Below, piece after piece: positions 62,882 to 64,000 of a DNA stretch of 64,000 nt; position 1 is the stretch's first letter, and every line of letters begins with the position of its first letter. The notes under the pieces are model-generated. The model made no database searches. It was not told where the DNA came from and saw only the letters and a program-made list of their open reading frames with translations. This DNA is from Lasiodiplodia sp. COLG20 (taxonomy: Eukaryota > Ascomycota > Dothideomycetes > Botryosphaeriales > Botryosphaeriaceae): contig VNWV01000001.1 in the NCBI GenBank assembly GCA_009801085.1, forward strand, positions 434,001 through 498,000, given 5' to 3'. Position numbers and translations under genes: made by a program.

Positions 62882-64000
62882 ATGAGACACTCGACCTCGC
62901 ACCGCGCCACCTGTGCGCTCTATCTGTCGCTGCTGGCCTATCTGCCTTCTTCTGCCGCCCTACATCACATGAAGCGCGAGCTGCCTGACCATGTTCGACG
63001 AGCCACCGCTGGGACCAAGCCCCTCGTTGTTACGAACAAGTGCCCGGAAACCATATACCCGGCCTTTATCACCCAGGAAGGCACTGGTCCAGCAAAGACG
63101 GGCTTTGAGCTGAAGACGGGCGCTCAAGTGAACCAGACCGTTTCGGCGAATTGGCAAGGTCGAGTTTGGGGACGCACCAATTGTACCTTTCCTGCCAATG
63201 GACCCACTGCCTGCAGTACCGGCGATTGCAATGGACAGGTGGAATGCACAGTCTCTGTACGACCTCGCAAATGCTGGCCCCCGCCTGTACCACGCTAATG
63301 TACACGAATAGGGCCTAAATCCTGTGACTCTGGCAGAATTCACTTACGATGGCGGTGACGGCCAGACCTACTACGACATCTCGCTCGTCGATGGCTACAA
63401 TCTTCCCATGGGTATTATTATGAACCCTGCTGGAACCGCCGATCTCGAGAGCGTTTCGCAGAACTTGACCAATCCTTCTTGCGAAGGTACGGCCAGCGAG
63501 CTGGCAGACTCAAGTTTCAATCCCTACACCGGCTCATCTCAAACCTTCCTCGGCACCAACAGCTCCACCCCACTGCCTTTCGACACCCAGGTCACCGAGA
63601 GCCAGGCTTCAAGGTGGTGTCCATGGGTTTTGCAGGTGGACCCACCGAGTAAACCCGGAGACGGCGTTTACCCCTACCCGGACGACAACATTCAGCGTCC
63701 CGCATTCAACCCCTGCTATTCGGCTTGCGCAAAGTGGAACAAGCCGTCGGATTGCTGCGTCGGCAAGTACGACTCTCCGAGCACTTGCTCGGCGGGCGAG
63801 TACTCACACGCTGCCAAGAAGGTTTGCCCGGATGCGTACAGCTACGGTAAGTCACGGCCGGTCCCGGGCGGGCGTTAAGGAACCAACACTAACCCAACCT
63901 TGCAGCGTTTGATGATCAAACTTCCACTTTCATCATTCCAGTTGGCGCCGGGTTTGAGGTCGTCTTTTGCCCCGGTGGTCGCTCCACCAACATCTTGGCC
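62882..64000 (+). CDS. Secreted thaumatin-like protein, 3' end outside window
   Basis: Exons visible are 62882-63256, 63312-63846 and 63906 to beyond the window; introns are 55 nt (GTACGA...ACGCTAATG...ATAG) and 59 nt (GTAAGT...ACACTAACC...GCAG). The protein starts with a hydrophobic signal peptide (CALYLSLLAYLPSSAA, about 11-27). Its thaumatin-like domain then has VVTNKCPETIYPAF, NWQGRVWGRTNCTF, TLAEFTYDGGDGQTYYDISLVDGYNLP, CYSACAKWNKPSDCCVGKY and CPDAYSYAFDDQTSTF, with the paired cysteines of the fold. Fungal members are secreted or wall-bound and some cleave beta-1,3-glucan or resist other fungi. The first donor could instead lie at 63251 (GTCTCT), but GTACGA at 63257 is the better site and keeps phase. 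Confidence 0.92.

Overview
This window is nuclear DNA from a filamentous ascomycete (Pezizomycotina; Dothideomycetes is a guess). The evidence is short GT-AG introns (mostly 47-90 nt) with CTAAC/CTGAC-type branch sites, three HET-domain genes, NACHT/ankyrin (NLR-like) genes, a QDE-1/SAD-1-type RNA-dependent RNA polymerase, a Zn(II)2Cys6 regulator, and fungal forms of housekeeping genes. No prokaryotic or organellar features were seen. All family assignments come from reading motifs, not from a database search.

The left part (about 1-38 kb) is an accessory region. In order it holds the 3' part of an RdRP (2-2257,+); HET gene 1 (3062-5377,+); a broken HeLo-like/ankyrin NLR relic lacking its NACHT domain (5773-8495,-); an acyltransferase-3 membrane protein (9248-10867,-); a DUF6536-like membrane protein (12191-14777,+); a protein kinase-ankyrin fusion (15384-18293,+); HET gene 2 (18454-20757,-); a truncated Zn2Cys6 regulator (21728-22249,-); HET gene 3 (22443-24498,-); a broken gene resembling fungal gasdermin-like pore-forming proteins (25348-26192,-); two aminoglycoside-phosphotransferase-fold proteins (27702-29528,+ and 30408-31229,-), the first apparently a pseudokinase; and a six-exon hydrolase-NACHT-ankyrin NLR (32955-37779,-). 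Three copies of one short palindromic MITE-like element lie just downstream of, inside an intron of, and just upstream of this last gene. The gene content matches allorecognition and programmed-cell-death loci of fungi. Several members are broken, and three of the stop codons could be C-to-T changes of CAA/CAG.

The right part (39-64 kb) is a conserved block: a 2011-residue DUF4045/gelsolin-repeat protein (39220-45396,-); an ARL2-type small GTPase with six exons, a 17-nt microexon and a GC-AG intron (45789-46625,-); a GNAT acetyltransferase with a long disordered N-terminus (47193-49430,+); YSH1/CPSF-73, the pre-mRNA cleavage endonuclease (50921-53947,-); a TAF4-like TFIID subunit (54485-56383,+); an Xaa-Pro dipeptidase with an unusual repeat-rich C-terminal extension of about 750 residues (58294-62145,-); and the 5' part of a secreted thaumatin-like protein (62882-64000,+). 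ARL2/GNAT, YSH1/TAF4 and prolidase/thaumatin are divergent pairs sharing 540-740 bp promoters. GNAT/YSH1 and TAF4/prolidase converge.

Exon boundaries were placed by hand from splice signals, reading phase and continuity of the family motifs. They are most certain for ARL2, YSH1, TAF4, the prolidase, the NLR and the first APH gene.
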